This document shows positions 17,087-25,814 of a stretch of 64,000 nt of DNA, in pieces. This DNA is from Sphingomonas panacisoli. GTDB lineage: Bacteria > Pseudomonadota > Alphaproteobacteria > Sphingomonadales > Sphingomonadaceae. The translations under genes were made by a program, and so were the position numbers. Each line of letters begins with the position of its first letter. Position 1 is the stretch's first letter. The notes under the pieces are model-generated. The model ran no database searches, was not told the origin of the DNA, and worked only from the letters and a program-made list of their open reading frames with translations. The stretch spans positions 3,174,001 to 3,238,000 of the forward strand of contig NZ_CP042306.1 of assembly GCF_007859635.1 (NCBI RefSeq). Reading direction: 5' to 3'.

Positions 17087-19804
17087 TTAGAAGTGGACCT
17101 TGCCGCCGACCCAGAAGGTGCGGCCGTTATTGTAGTAGGCGCGCGGGATCGAGGGATCGCCGACGAAGTAGTACAATTTGTGGTTGAGCAGGTTCTGCGC
17201 GTCGGCGGTCAGCGCGAACCACTTGGTCACGTTGACCGTCAGCGAGCCGTCGAGCGTGCCGAAATCGTCCTGCCACATCGGGGTCGCGCGATCGATGCCC
17301 GAGCGGAACTTCGACCGGAACGTATAGGCGAAGCGCGTCGAGATCAGCGAGTTTTCGAAATAGGCCGTGACGTTGAATGTGTGCTTCGAATTGCCGTCGA
17401 TGACATCGCCGTTAGACGCCTTGGCATCGGCGTAGGTGTAGTTCGCAAGCAGGCCGAAGCCGCCATAGATCGGCTGCTGCCAATTGACTTCGACGCCCTT
17501 GTTGGTGCCGCCCGGACCGTTGACCGGGCCGGTGATCAGGAAGTTCGCGCCCGCCGGGTGCTGCTGCGTGATCAGGAACTGGGTCGAGGTCGAGGTCGTG
17601 ATGTACGACGAGATGTCGAGGTAGAACAGGTTGACCGAGAGCAGCGACGACGGCGCGTAATACCATTCGGCCGCCGCGTTGAAGCTCCAGGCACGGTACG
17701 GGTTGAGGTTCGGATTACCCCCGGCGTTACCCGTCAGCGCGAGATCGCTGACGGTGAAGGCGCCGGCCAGCTGGGCGTAGCCGGGCCGCGTCATCACGCG
17801 CGCCACGCCGGCGCGCAGCAGGAAGTTGGGTGTCGCGTTGAAGGTGAAGTTGGCGCTGGGCAGGATATCCCAATAGTGCCGCTTGACCGTGACGGTGCCG
17901 CACGTGCCGCAGAACGGCGTGACCGTGTTGGCGACCGCGGCGTTCGGCGAATATTGCAGCGTATTAAGGTCGGTATAGACCGCCCGCACGCCGATATTGC
18001 CGCGCCAGTTGCTGTCGTTGCCCAGCTTGGCCATGGCATAGACCGCGCTGGTCTTTTCCTTCACCGAGAAGCTCGCCTGCGGATAGAAAGCGAACTGACG
18101 GCCACCCTGCGTGGCGAGCGTCGCCAGCGTCTTGTCCTTGTCCGCGACCGAATACGGCGGGAAGTCGATCAGACCGTCGAGGAAGTTGCTGGGCGTCAGT
18201 TGGCCGTTGAACACCGTGCCGAGGCCAACCGTCTTGGTCCCCGAATAGGCCCCGTTCCCGGCCCATGAATAGGCGGTGTAGTTCACCTCGCGCTTATGGT
18301 CGGTGAAGCGGCCGCCGATCTTGATCGATTTCAGGAAATCGCCGTCGAACTTATAGTCGAGATCGGCTTTGACATACGTTTCGGTATCCGGCGACAGGAT
18401 CTTCCCGCCCCACGACCAACTGTAATAATTGTTGAGATACGCGGCCGATTTCGGATCGGTCGGCAGCCCCGGATAAGTGACGTTCGCGCCCTTGCCGGCG
18501 TTGGTGTAACTGACCCCGGTATCCCAATAGGTTTCCCACGCGAACGTGTCGGTCGTAGCGCCCTCGCCCTTGGTATAACCGACTTCGCCCGACAGGGTCA
18601 GACGCTCGGTCGGATTCCACTTGGCGTCGAGGTTGATGACCCAGGTCGATGAATAGGCGTCGCGGAAGATGTCGTCCTGGACGCGGCCCTGCACCGCGGC
18701 GCCGTTCGTCGTCGTCGCGTTCCACGCCGCTTGCGTCAGATAGCCGTTGGTGACCTTATAGCTGGCCAACGCATAGGCCGGCGTGCCGGGGGTCGAGTTG
18801 TTGGCGATGACACGGCTGATCCATGCCATCGAGTTGCGGTTGACGTTGTTGGCGTCCATCCGCGTGTAGATCGCGTTGAGGTTCACTTCGAACCGGTCGT
18901 CCGGCTTGTACTGCAGCGCGATCGTGCCGCCCTTGCGGACGCGCTTCTGCGTGAAATAGGCGGCGCCGATCAGGTTCGGCGCGGCGACCATCTGGCCCGA
19001 ATTGGCGAAGTTGGTATAGGTCGTGTAGCCGAGAAACTCTTGGCCATCGCGGCGGAATTCGCGCTCCTGATAGAAGCCGGCGATCAACATCCCGAACGTG
19101 CCGGCCTCGTTCTTCCAGCTGTAGAGGCCCGAAACCTGCGGGCGCCACTTGGCCGACAGGTCGTTATAGTTCGCCTGCGCGGTCAGGCTGAACGAATTGG
19201 CCTTGAGCTCGAGCGGCTTGCGGCTCGACAGGTTGATCGTGCCGCCGATGCCGCCTTCGGGCAGGTCGGCCTGGGAGGATTTGAACACTTCGAGCTTACC
19301 GACGATTTCGGACGGCAACAGGCTGAAGTCGAAGCTGCGCCCGCCCGAAGTCTGGTCGAGCACGAACCAGTCGCCGGTCGCGACCGAATGGCCGTCGAGC
19401 AGGGTCAGGTTGAGCGTCGGGTCGGTACCGCGGATCGACACCGACTGGTTTTCGCCGAAACCGCCGGCATTCGCCGATCCGGTCACGACGTTGACGCCGG
19501 TCAGGCGGCCGAGCGAGTCGGCGACATTCTTGTCGGGAAACTTGCCGATGTCCTGCGCAGTGACGACTTCGGAGATGATGTCGTTATTGCGCTTGGTCGC
19601 AAGCGAGGCGGCGATCGACGAGCGGATACCGCTGATGACGATATCGTCGCCTTGATTGTCGGTCGTCGTGGTTTGGCCGTCACCGGTGCCGGTGGAGGCA
19701 TCGACCGTGGCGGCCGGCGCCGTCTGCGCGGCGGCCGATCCGGCCATCCCGATCGCGAGCGCACTGGCGGTGCAAATGAAGAGCGCCTTGTGTGACTTGA
19801 CCAT
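17087..19804 (-). CDS. TonB-dependent receptor for chitooligosaccharide/GlcNAc
   Basis: A 905-residue outer-membrane receptor heading the GlcNAc operon. It has a signal peptide (to about AAAQTAPAA), a plug with GKFPDKNVADSLGRLTGV and VSIRGTDPTLNLTLLDG, and a 22-strand-type barrel ending in the C-terminal aromatic residue (GGKVHF). ATG 19804 follows AAGGGGACGG. The GH20 gene follows after 39 bases, then the PTS genes, which points to uptake of chitin oligomers through the outer membrane, cleavage in the periplasm and PTS import. Operator-like sites for a GntR regulator lie directly upstream. Confidence 0.93.
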   Translation of the reverse strand: MVKSHKALFICTASALAIGMAGSAAAQTAPAATVDASTGTGDGQTTTTDNQGDDIVISGIRSSIAASLATKRNNDIISEVVTAQDIGKFPDKNVADSLGRLTGVNVVTGSANAGGFGENQSVSIRGTDPTLNLTLLDGHSVATGDWFVLDQTSGGRSFDFSLLPSEIVGKLEVFKSSQADLPEGGIGGTINLSSRKPLELKANSFSLTAQANYNDLSAKWRPQVSGLYSWKNEAGTFGMLIAGFYQEREFRRDGQEFLGYTTYTNFANSGQMVAAPNLIGAAYFTQKRVRKGGTIALQYKPDDRFEVNLNAIYTRMDANNVNRNSMAWISRVIANNSTPGTPAYALASYKVTNGYLTQAAWNATTTNGAAVQGRVQDDIFRDAYSSTWVINLDAKWNPTERLTLSGEVGYTKGEGATTDTFAWETYWDTGVSYTNAGKGANVTYPGLPTDPKSAAYLNNYYSWSWGGKILSPDTETYVKADLDYKFDGDFLKSIKIGGRFTDHKREVNYTAYSWAGNGAYSGTKTVGLGTVFNGQLTPSNFLDGLIDFPPYSVADKDKTLATLATQGGRQFAFYPQASFSVKEKTSAVYAMAKLGNDSNWRGNIGVRAVYTDLNTLQYSPNAAVANTVTPFCGTCGTVTVKRHYWDILPSANFTFNATPNFLLRAGVARVMTRPGYAQLAGAFTVSDLALTGNAGGNPNLNPYRAWSFNAAAEWYYAPSSLLSVNLFYLDISSYITTSTSTQFLITQQHPAGANFLITGPVNGPGGTNKGVEVNWQQPIYGGFGLLANYTYADAKASNGDVIDGNSKHTFNVTAYFENSLISTRFAYTFRSKFRSGIDRATPMWQDDFGTLDGSLTVNVTKWFALTADAQNLLNHKLYYFVGDPSIPRAYYNNGRTFWVGGKVHF

Positions 19805-19827
19805 TGACCGTCCCCTTGTCGCTGGAA

Positions 19828-19842
19828 TTGGGTCTAACCAAA
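19828..19842. promoter_or_regulatory. DasR/NagR-like operator
   Basis: TTGGGTCTAACCAAA, an imperfect palindrome close to the TGGTCTAGACCA sites recognised by GntR/HutC-type GlcNAc regulators such as DasR and NagR. It lies 24 bases before the receptor start, where a bound repressor would block that operon. The GntR gene is divergent, on the far side of the same intergenic region. Confidence 0.55.
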
Positions 19843-19940
19843 GCAGGACCAATTCTCATTTTGTCTCGCCGGACGGACGCGATTACGCCCGCACAGCCCC
19901 TTTGCGAATCGCATAAGGCGCCAATGGTCATGAAAATGCA

Positions 19941-19983
19941 ATACCAAAATTAATACCACTGCATCTTTTTGGTATTTTGGTAT
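19941..19983. promoter_or_regulatory. Cluster of four ATACCA/TGGTAT half-sites
   Basis: Two ATACCA boxes (19941-19946, 19953-19958) face two TGGTAT boxes (19970-19975, 19978-19983) across a short centre. TGGTAT is the half-site of NagR/YvoA-type GntR operators. The block is AT-rich in a GC-rich region and sits midway between the receptor and the GntR gene, so it probably contains the divergent promoters and autoregulatory operator. Confidence 0.6.
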
Positions 19984-20036
19984 TGAAATGGCATTATTTG
20001 CCGGTCATAAGGATTCGCAACAAGGGGATGCTGACG

Positions 20037-20774
20037 ATGTTCGTCGATCGAGTCGGAAGGCTGCCGGCCGGGGATACCGCGCCGCTGTACCAGCAGCTGC
20101 AGCGCATGCTGCGCTCGGCGATCGAGCGGCAGGTGCTGGCTCCCGACGAGGCGCTCCCGCCGGAACGTGATCTCGCCAACGCGTATAACGTGTCCCGCGT
20201 CACCGTGCGCAAGGCGCTGGACGGTTTGGTCGATGCACGACTGCTGACTCGGCGACAGGGTGCCGGAACGTTCGTCGCGGCACGTGTCGAGAAGAATTTC
20301 GCGACGATTTCGAGCTTCACCGAAGACATGCACTCGCGCGGCCGCGTGCCGCATAGCGAATGGCTGGCGCGCACCGAAGGCACCGTCGCGCCCGAGGAAG
20401 CGATGGCGCTGGGCCTTAGCCCCGGCAGCCAGGTGTACCGCTTCACCCGCATCCGCTATGCCGACGGCGTGTCGATGGCGCTCGAATATGCGACGGTGCC
20501 GGCGAGTTCGCTGCCCGGCCTCGATGCGGTGACGGAGTCGCTCTACGACGCGCTGGGCGCCGACCGCCCGGTGCGCGTGCTGCAGCGCTTCCGCGCGGTG
20601 CTGTTTACCGACGAACAGGCCGAATTGCTGAATATCGACCGCAATTCAGCGGGATTGGAGATCGAACGCCGCGGCTACACGCAGGACGGGCGGACGGTCG
20701 AGTTCACCAAATCCTGGTATCGCGGCGACGCTTATGATTTCGTCGCCGAACTCAACGTGCCGCCCGCGAGTTGA
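20037..20774 (+). CDS. GntR/HutC-family regulator of the GlcNAc locus
   Basis: A 245-residue transcription factor with an N-terminal winged helix (about 10-75; LPPERDLANAYNVSRVTVRKAL) and a C-terminal UTRA ligand domain (about 85-240). Family members in nag loci bind GlcNAc-6-P or GlcN-6-P and release DNA. It is the first gene of the GntR-nagB-nagA operon, divergent from the receptor operon, and candidate operators lie in the shared region. ATG 20037 is chosen because AAGGGG sits 9 bases upstream; ATG 20028 touches that ribosome site. Functionally it matches NagR, but the name is not certain. Confidence 0.88.
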   Translation: MFVDRVGRLPAGDTAPLYQQLQRMLRSAIERQVLAPDEALPPERDLANAYNVSRVTVRKALDGLVDARLLTRRQGAGTFVAARVEKNFATISSFTEDMHSRGRVPHSEWLARTEGTVAPEEAMALGLSPGSQVYRFTRIRYADGVSMALEYATVPASSLPGLDAVTESLYDALGADRPVRVLQRFRAVLFTDEQAELLNIDRNSAGLEIERRGYTQDGRTVEFTKSWYRGDAYDFVAELNVPPAS

Positions 20775-20781
20775 TGAGCGC

Positions 20782-21816
20782 ATGACGATCGCGCCCGACC
20801 AGACGTTGATGTTCGCCGAAGCTGCCGAGGCCGGCGCCGTCGTCGCGCGCCAGGCGATGGTGCAACGCGACGCGCGTGCGGCGCTGATCGAGGCGTTGCG
20901 CCGCGATCCACCGCGTCTCGTTGCGACGCTGGCGCGTGGCAGTTCGGACAATGCCGCGACGGTGGCGCGATATCTGATCGAAACGCATTTGTGCCTGTTG
21001 ACCAGTTCCGCGGCGCCGTCGGTCGCGTCGGTCTATGACGCCGCGCCCGATTATGACGACGTGCTGATGCTGGCGATCTCGCAATCGGGTCGCAGCCCGG
21101 ACCTGATCGCGGCGGCCGAAATGGCGAAGTCGCACGGCGCGCGATTGGTCGCGTTGGTCAACGACGACGACGCACCGTTGGCAGCGACGGCCGATTTCTT
21201 CCTGCCGCTGGCCGCCGGCGCAGAGCGGAGCGTGGCCGCGACCAAATCGTTCGTCGCGAGCGTCGCAGCGCTGCTCTACCTGATCGCCGAATGGTCGGAC
21301 GACGAGGCGCTGGTCGCCACACTTGCCGATCTTCCGATGCAACTCGACGCCGCGTGGGCGCTCGACTGGTCCGCCGCGCTCGAACCGCTCCGGACGGCGA
21401 GCAACCTCTATGTCGTCGCGCGCGGCCCGGCATTCGGGATCGCGCAGGAAATGGCGCTCAAGATCAAGGAAACCTGCGGCTTCCATGCCGAAGCGTTCAG
21501 CGCCGCCGAGGTCCGCCACGGCCCGATGGCGATCGTCCAGCAGGGGTTTCACGTTCTTCTGCTCGGCCAGGACGACGAATCGCGCGACAGCGTCGCCGAC
21601 CTCGCGCCCGACTTCGCCGCGCGCGGCGCGATCGTCCTGCACGCCGGGATCGGCGACGCGCCCGGCCTGCGCCTACCGTCACTCGACGCGCATCCTGCCA
21701 TCCAGCCGCTGTTGCTGGTGCAAAGCTTCTACCGCCTGGCCAACGCCGTCGCCGTCGCGCGCGGCCGCGATCCCGACCGACCGCCGTTCCTGGCCAAGGT
21801 GACCGAAACGGTATGA
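20782..21816 (+). CDS. nagB: Glucosamine-6-phosphate deaminase, SIS-domain type
   Basis: Converts glucosamine-6-phosphate to fructose-6-phosphate and ammonia. The 344-residue product has two SIS domains: LARGSSDNAAT and AISQSGRSPDL in the first, VARGPAFGIAQEMALKIKET and AAEVRHGPMAI in the second. This is the NagB-II type, related to GlmS isomerase domains and unrelated to E. coli NagB. It starts at ATG 20782, 7 bases after the GntR stop, and its stop overlaps the nagA start by 4 bases. Placement between the regulator and nagA settles the deaminase call over other SIS functions. Confidence 0.88.
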   Translation: MTIAPDQTLMFAEAAEAGAVVARQAMVQRDARAALIEALRRDPPRLVATLARGSSDNAATVARYLIETHLCLLTSSAAPSVASVYDAAPDYDDVLMLAISQSGRSPDLIAAAEMAKSHGARLVALVNDDDAPLAATADFFLPLAAGAERSVAATKSFVASVAALLYLIAEWSDDEALVATLADLPMQLDAAWALDWSAALEPLRTASNLYVVARGPAFGIAQEMALKIKETCGFHAEAFSAAEVRHGPMAIVQQGFHVLLLGQDDESRDSVADLAPDFAARGAIVLHAGIGDAPGLRLPSLDAHPAIQPLLLVQSFYRLANAVAVARGRDPDRPPFLAKVTETV

Positions 21817-22976
21817 GCCGCACCGCCCTTGTCAACGGCCGCGTGCTGCTGCCCTCCGGCTTGCGCGACGGCATGTGCGTCGTGATCGGCGACGGCGAGA
21901 TCCGTGCCGTGTCGTCCGAAGCGCCCGCCGACGCGCGGACCGTGGATCTGAAGGGCAAGACGTTGCTGCCCGGGTTCATCGACACGCAGGTCAACGGCGG
22001 CGGGGGCAAGCTGTTCAACGACGACCCCAGCGTCGCCGCGATCCGGACCATCGCCGAAACGCACCGCCGTTTCGGCACGACGGGGTTGCTGCCGACGCTG
22101 ATCAGCGACGATCTGTCGGTCGTCGAAGCCGGCATCCGCGCGGTCGATGCCGCGATCGAGCAGGGCGTACCCGGCATCCTGGGCATTCATATCGAGGGGC
22201 CATTCCTTGCGAAGGCGCGGCGCGGCATCCACTCGGCCGACAAGCTCCAGCCGCTCAAGGACGAGTATCTCGACCTGCTGACATCGGCGAAGCACGGCAA
22301 GACGCTGGTTACGCTCGCGCCCGAATGCGTGACGCCCGAGCAAATCCGGCATCTCGTCGCGAAGGGCGTGATCGTGGCGGCGGGGCATTCGGACGCCCGC
22401 TACGAGATCGTGCGCGCCGCGATCGAGGCCGGCATCACCGGCTTCACCCATCTGTTCAACGCGATGTCGCAACTCGCCAATCGCGCGCCGGGGATGGTCG
22501 GCGCGGCGCTGGAGGACGATGCGACGTTCGCCGGGATCATCGCCGACGGCTACCACCTCCACGCCGCGACGTTGCGCGTGGCGGTACGAGCGAAGGGCGC
22601 GCACCGGCTGATGCTCGTCACCGACGCGATGCCGAGCGTGGGGACCGACGATACCGGCTTCATCCTGCAGGGCCGTGAAATCTGGCGCGATGGCGATACG
22701 TTGCACGGCGCCGACGGCGTGCTCGCCGGATCGACGCTGACGATGGCGGGTGCGGTACGCGGGATGATGGCGCGGGGCCGCGTCCCGCTGGCCGCAGCGG
22801 CGGCGATGGCGGCGACGACGCCGGCGGCGTTCCTGGGGCAGAGCGATCAACGCGGCGCGATCGCGGCAGGGATGCGGGCCGACTTGGTGTTGGTCGATGA
22901 CGATCTAAACGTGATCGAAACCTGGATCGGCGGCGAGACCAGTGCTGCCTCCGCGGATCAGCGCGCCATCATCTGA
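21813..22976 (+). CDS. nagA: N-acetylglucosamine-6-phosphate deacetylase
   Basis: Removes acetate from GlcNAc-6-phosphate, the product of the NagE PTS. The 387-residue amidohydrolase shows GIHIEGPFL, AAGHSDA, FTHLFNAMS, IADGYHLH and LVTDAMPSVG, the metal- and substrate-binding motifs of NagA. ATG 21813 overlaps the nagB stop. The last 19 bases overlap the 3' end of the convergent cupin gene. It ends the three-gene operon and completes a route from chitooligosaccharide to fructose-6-phosphate. Confidence 0.95.
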   Translation: MSRTALVNGRVLLPSGLRDGMCVVIGDGEIRAVSSEAPADARTVDLKGKTLLPGFIDTQVNGGGGKLFNDDPSVAAIRTIAETHRRFGTTGLLPTLISDDLSVVEAGIRAVDAAIEQGVPGILGIHIEGPFLAKARRGIHSADKLQPLKDEYLDLLTSAKHGKTLVTLAPECVTPEQIRHLVAKGVIVAAGHSDARYEIVRAAIEAGITGFTHLFNAMSQLANRAPGMVGAALEDDATFAGIIADGYHLHAATLRVAVRAKGAHRLMLVTDAMPSVGTDDTGFILQGREIWRDGDTLHGADGVLAGSTLTMAGAVRGMMARGRVPLAAAAAMAATTPAAFLGQSDQRGAIAAGMRADLVLVDDDLNVIETWIGGETSAASADQRAII

Positions 22977-23929
22977 CCGAGCTGACGCCGCACGCGTTCC
23001 TTGCTCGCTTCGCTCAACTCACCGCGAATACCGCGTTTGTCGGGCGCCAGATGCTCGGGCGGCGGGCCGAACACGAAATGCTCGAACATCGCGCGCCACG
23101 CCTCGCGCTGATTGGCGGGCAAGTCGCCGAACGCCAGGATGGCGTGGACCATCGTATCGATCGGCGCGAGACCCGGCTGGCGCGGGGAGGCTTCGTCCCA
23201 CCAATAATTGACCAGGATGCCGATCGCGTCGAGCGACCGGACATGGTGCCACCACATATGCGGGATGAACAACGCATCGCCGGGCGCGAGTTCGACGACG
23301 CGCGATTGCGCCATCGCCTCGGCCGCCAGCGGAAAAAGATCGAAATCGGGCTCGTCGGGATCGAACAGGCTGACCGGCGTCCCGGCCGGCGTGAACTCGA
23401 ACGGGCCGATATAGAGGTTGCCGACCTGGCCGGGCGGAAACAGCCGGAAGCGCCGCCGCCCCGCCGCGACCACCGCGATATTACTGTTCATGTCCTGGTG
23501 CGTCGCGACGCGGACGCGATTGCCGATCCAGATTCGCGGCGCCACGCCCGACGGCACGAGGGCGATGCCGTTCGCCGCCTCGAACCCCGGCAGCGCCTCC
23601 GGCACCATCACCGCTTGCGCCGCGATACCAGGCGGATCGCTCTGTCCGGACGCTGCCGACAATTGCGCGAACAGGCCAGCGAGCGTTCCCGTCCTGCGAT
23701 CGAAATCGAGCTTCGACAGATCGGCATCGTACGTCAGCCGTCCCTCGGCGCTGGGTGGCGCGTTGACGATGCTGACCGGCGCGCCGGTATCGAACTGGGC
23801 GAGATACGCGAACGGATCGCTGGCTTTGACGAGCGGCCAGTCCGCCGCGATGCCGCGAAACACCACGGGCTCGTTCAGCGCGCTCAGATCGACGGCTTCG
23901 CCTGTTGGGATTTCACGGATCGCCGGCAT
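22958..23929 (-). CDS. Cupin-like (JmjC-type) oxygenase-fold protein
   Basis: A 323-residue protein of the cupin_8 family. The metal site is visible as THQDMNSN (HxD) and a distal His in FIPHMWWHHV, with NYWWDE after it, the usual ending of these domains. Family members hydroxylate proteins or small molecules using Fe(II) and 2-oxoglutarate. In Sphingomonas and Caulobacter such genes recur beside TonB receptors and sugar loci, but no substrate is established. It converges on nagA with a 19-base overlap and is not part of the nag operon. Confidence 0.85.
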   Translation of the reverse strand: MPAIREIPTGEAVDLSALNEPVVFRGIAADWPLVKASDPFAYLAQFDTGAPVSIVNAPPSAEGRLTYDADLSKLDFDRRTGTLAGLFAQLSAASGQSDPPGIAAQAVMVPEALPGFEAANGIALVPSGVAPRIWIGNRVRVATHQDMNSNIAVVAAGRRRFRLFPPGQVGNLYIGPFEFTPAGTPVSLFDPDEPDFDLFPLAAEAMAQSRVVELAPGDALFIPHMWWHHVRSLDAIGILVNYWWDEASPRQPGLAPIDTMVHAILAFGDLPANQREAWRAMFEHFVFGPPPEHLAPDKRGIRGELSEASKERVRRQLGQMMAR

Positions 23930-23968
23930 CGCGCCGGGATAGGGCGGCGGCGGCCGAAATGCACCGTA

Positions 23969-24424
23969 TTATTGATCGAAATCGCTACGACCACGCTCGG
24001 TGCCGTGGAGCGACGACCACAGCCCCTGTGTCCCCGCTTCCTGCGCACGGTTGACGAATTGCGACGCGACCAGCCAGCCCTTGATCGGCCGCAGCGGCGC
24101 GAGAGTGCCGATCGCCATGAAGGGCACCGACGTCACCAGATGCACCCATAAAGGCGGATCGAACGCCACCTGTATCCACACGACCAGCGCGATCAGCGGC
24201 AGCGCGATGATGCAGAGCGAGAAGAAGGCCGGGCCGTCATCGGGCGCAGCGAAGCGATAATCGAGCCCGCAATGATCGCACGTGTCGACGATCTTGAGCC
24301 ACGACCTGAACATCTTGCCGACCCCGCAGCGCGGACACAGTCCGTGCCAGCCGCAATGCATGATCCACGCGAACTTCTGCTTGCCGGTGGTGAGGGGCGG
24401 CGCACTGGGCCGATCGCTGTCCAT
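23969..24424 (-). CDS. DUF983 membrane protein
   Basis: A roughly 151-residue protein with an N-terminal zinc-ribbon-like pair of motifs (CPRCGVGKMF and CDHCGLDYRF), then two transmembrane helices (FFSLCIIALPLIALVVW and a second near VTSVPFMAIGTL). This matches DUF983, a family found near heme/copper-oxidase genes but of unknown function. ATG 24424 (MDSDRPSAPP) is preferred; an in-frame start at 24499 would add 25 residues with two further cysteines but no ribosome site. It is divergent from the sigma-factor operon. Confidence 0.85.
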   Translation of the reverse strand: MDSDRPSAPPLTTGKQKFAWIMHCGWHGLCPRCGVGKMFRSWLKIVDTCDHCGLDYRFAAPDDGPAFFSLCIIALPLIALVVWIQVAFDPPLWVHLVTSVPFMAIGTLAPLRPIKGWLVASQFVNRAQEAGTQGLWSSLHGTERGRSDFDQ

Positions 24425-24583
24425 GCCGGCGACATAGGCGCGCGTGGCCGCGATTCCCAAGCAAAAGAAGCAATCATATTGATCGCTTTCGACGCGCATC
24501 GCGTGCCGCCCTGGACCGGTTGAACCGATCGCATGGTTCGCTGAACTAAGCTAAGCATGGGGGCTGGAAACAAGGAGCACGGC

Positions 24584-25171
24584 GTGCGGTCGCTTGCGGC
24601 TCGGTCGAATGCGGCCGAGCGTCGTCACGTTCACGACCTTCAGCTGATCGCGCGCATCAGCGACGGCGACGTCGCGGCGTTCGAAGAGCTATATCGCGCC
24701 TATCACCCCGGCATGACGCGGTTCGTCGCCAACCTGGTGCGGCGGCCGACGATGATCGCGGAAGTGGTCAACGACACGATGATGGTGGTGTGGGAAAAGG
24801 GCGGCAGCTTCAACGGCGCGAGCAAGCTGTCGACTTGGATGTTCGCGATAGCCTACCGCAAGGCGATGCGCGCGCTACGGCGGCTGGACGAAGCGGTGGA
24901 GGATACGCAATCGGACAAGCGCCCCGCGCTCGATCTGACGCCCGAGGAAGCGAGCACGCAATCGCGATCGAGCATGTTGCTGGCCGATGCGATGGCGTCG
25001 CTGTCGGACGACCACCGCACCGTGGTCACCCTCACCTACTTCCACGAAATGGACTATCGCGAGATTGCCGGGGTGATGGGGTGCCCGGTCGACACCGTTA
25101 AAACGCGTATGTTCCACGCCCGCCGGCATCTGCGCCGGATATTGGGCGGCGAATTGGCGGATTGGGTTTAG
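24584..25171 (+). CDS. ECF RNA polymerase sigma factor
   Basis: A sigma-70 family regulator of about 195 residues with region 2 (FEELYRAYHPGMTRFV, STWMFAIAYRKAM) and region 4 (DYREIAGVMGCPVDTVKTR). It directs polymerase to its own target promoters when released by the anti-sigma factor encoded 1 base downstream. GTG 24584 is chosen because AGGAG lies 6 bases upstream; ATG 24557 in the same frame has no ribosome site. The order sigma, anti-sigma, subtilase, porin-like suggests one envelope-stress operon. Confidence 0.9.
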   Translation: MRSLAARSNAAERRHVHDLQLIARISDGDVAAFEELYRAYHPGMTRFVANLVRRPTMIAEVVNDTMMVVWEKGGSFNGASKLSTWMFAIAYRKAMRALRRLDEAVEDTQSDKRPALDLTPEEASTQSRSSMLLADAMASLSDDHRTVVTLTYFHEMDYREIAGVMGCPVDTVKTRMFHARRHLRRILGGELADWV

Positions 25172-25172
25172 G

Positions 25173-25814
25173 ATGATGACGATGGGAAAGCTGGTCCACC
25201 TCCACGGCGACGCGCACGAGCAAACGCTCAAGCTGCTGCCCTGGTATCTGAACGACACGCTCGACGACGCCGAGGCGGCGATGGTCGAAGCGCATCTGGC
25301 CGAATGCCCGGCATGCCGGCGCGAGACGGACAATGAGCGCGGCTTGCGGACCGGCGTCACCAGCCTGGGGGTCGATGTCGATCAGGGCTGGGCCGCGATC
25401 GCGCGCAAGATCGACGGTGCGGAGGCCCCGCCGGTGCGGCACGCGCCGATGTGGCGGCAGCGAATCGGACTAGGCTGGGCGGCCGGCGGCGCGTTGGCAG
25501 CATCGGTGGCGACGGTTGCCGTCGTGTCGTTGGCGCCGATCCAACCCGCCAGTCCGTATCATGCGCTCGGGACCCCGGCCACGCCTGGCAAGGTCGAGGC
25601 CAACGCCATCATTCTGTTCGCGCCGAGTGTGTCGGCGGGCGACATGCGCAGCGCGCTGACCGCCGCAGGCGCACGGATTACGGACGGCCCGTTGGCGAGC
25701 GGCGGCTATATGCTGCGGATCGAGCCGGGCCGGCGCGCCAGCGCGCTCACGCAGCTGCGGGGACGAAGCGGCGTGGTGATGGCCGAGCCGCTCGACTCAC
25801 CGACGCCGCAATGA
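25173..25814 (+). CDS. Anti-sigma factor, zinc-finger type, with I9-like periplasmic domain
   Basis: A 213-residue single-pass membrane protein. The cytosolic part has the zf-HC2 pattern (HLAECPACRRE, about residues 31-52) that holds the sigma factor. One transmembrane helix runs near residues 93-115 (GWAAGGALAASVATVAVVSL). The periplasmic part (about 130-210) has beta-alpha-beta spacing (AIILFAPSVSAGDMRSAL, GGYMLRIEPG) like subtilisin propeptide/I9 domains. The next gene encodes a secreted subtilase, so the domain may bind that protease. The zinc-finger call is firm; the I9-like call is a structural guess. Confidence 0.83.
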   Translation: MMTMGKLVHLHGDAHEQTLKLLPWYLNDTLDDAEAAMVEAHLAECPACRRETDNERGLRTGVTSLGVDVDQGWAAIARKIDGAEAPPVRHAPMWRQRIGLGWAAGGALAASVATVAVVSLAPIQPASPYHALGTPATPGKVEANAIILFAPSVSAGDMRSALTAAGARITDGPLASGGYMLRIEPGRRASALTQLRGRSGVVMAEPLDSPTPQ

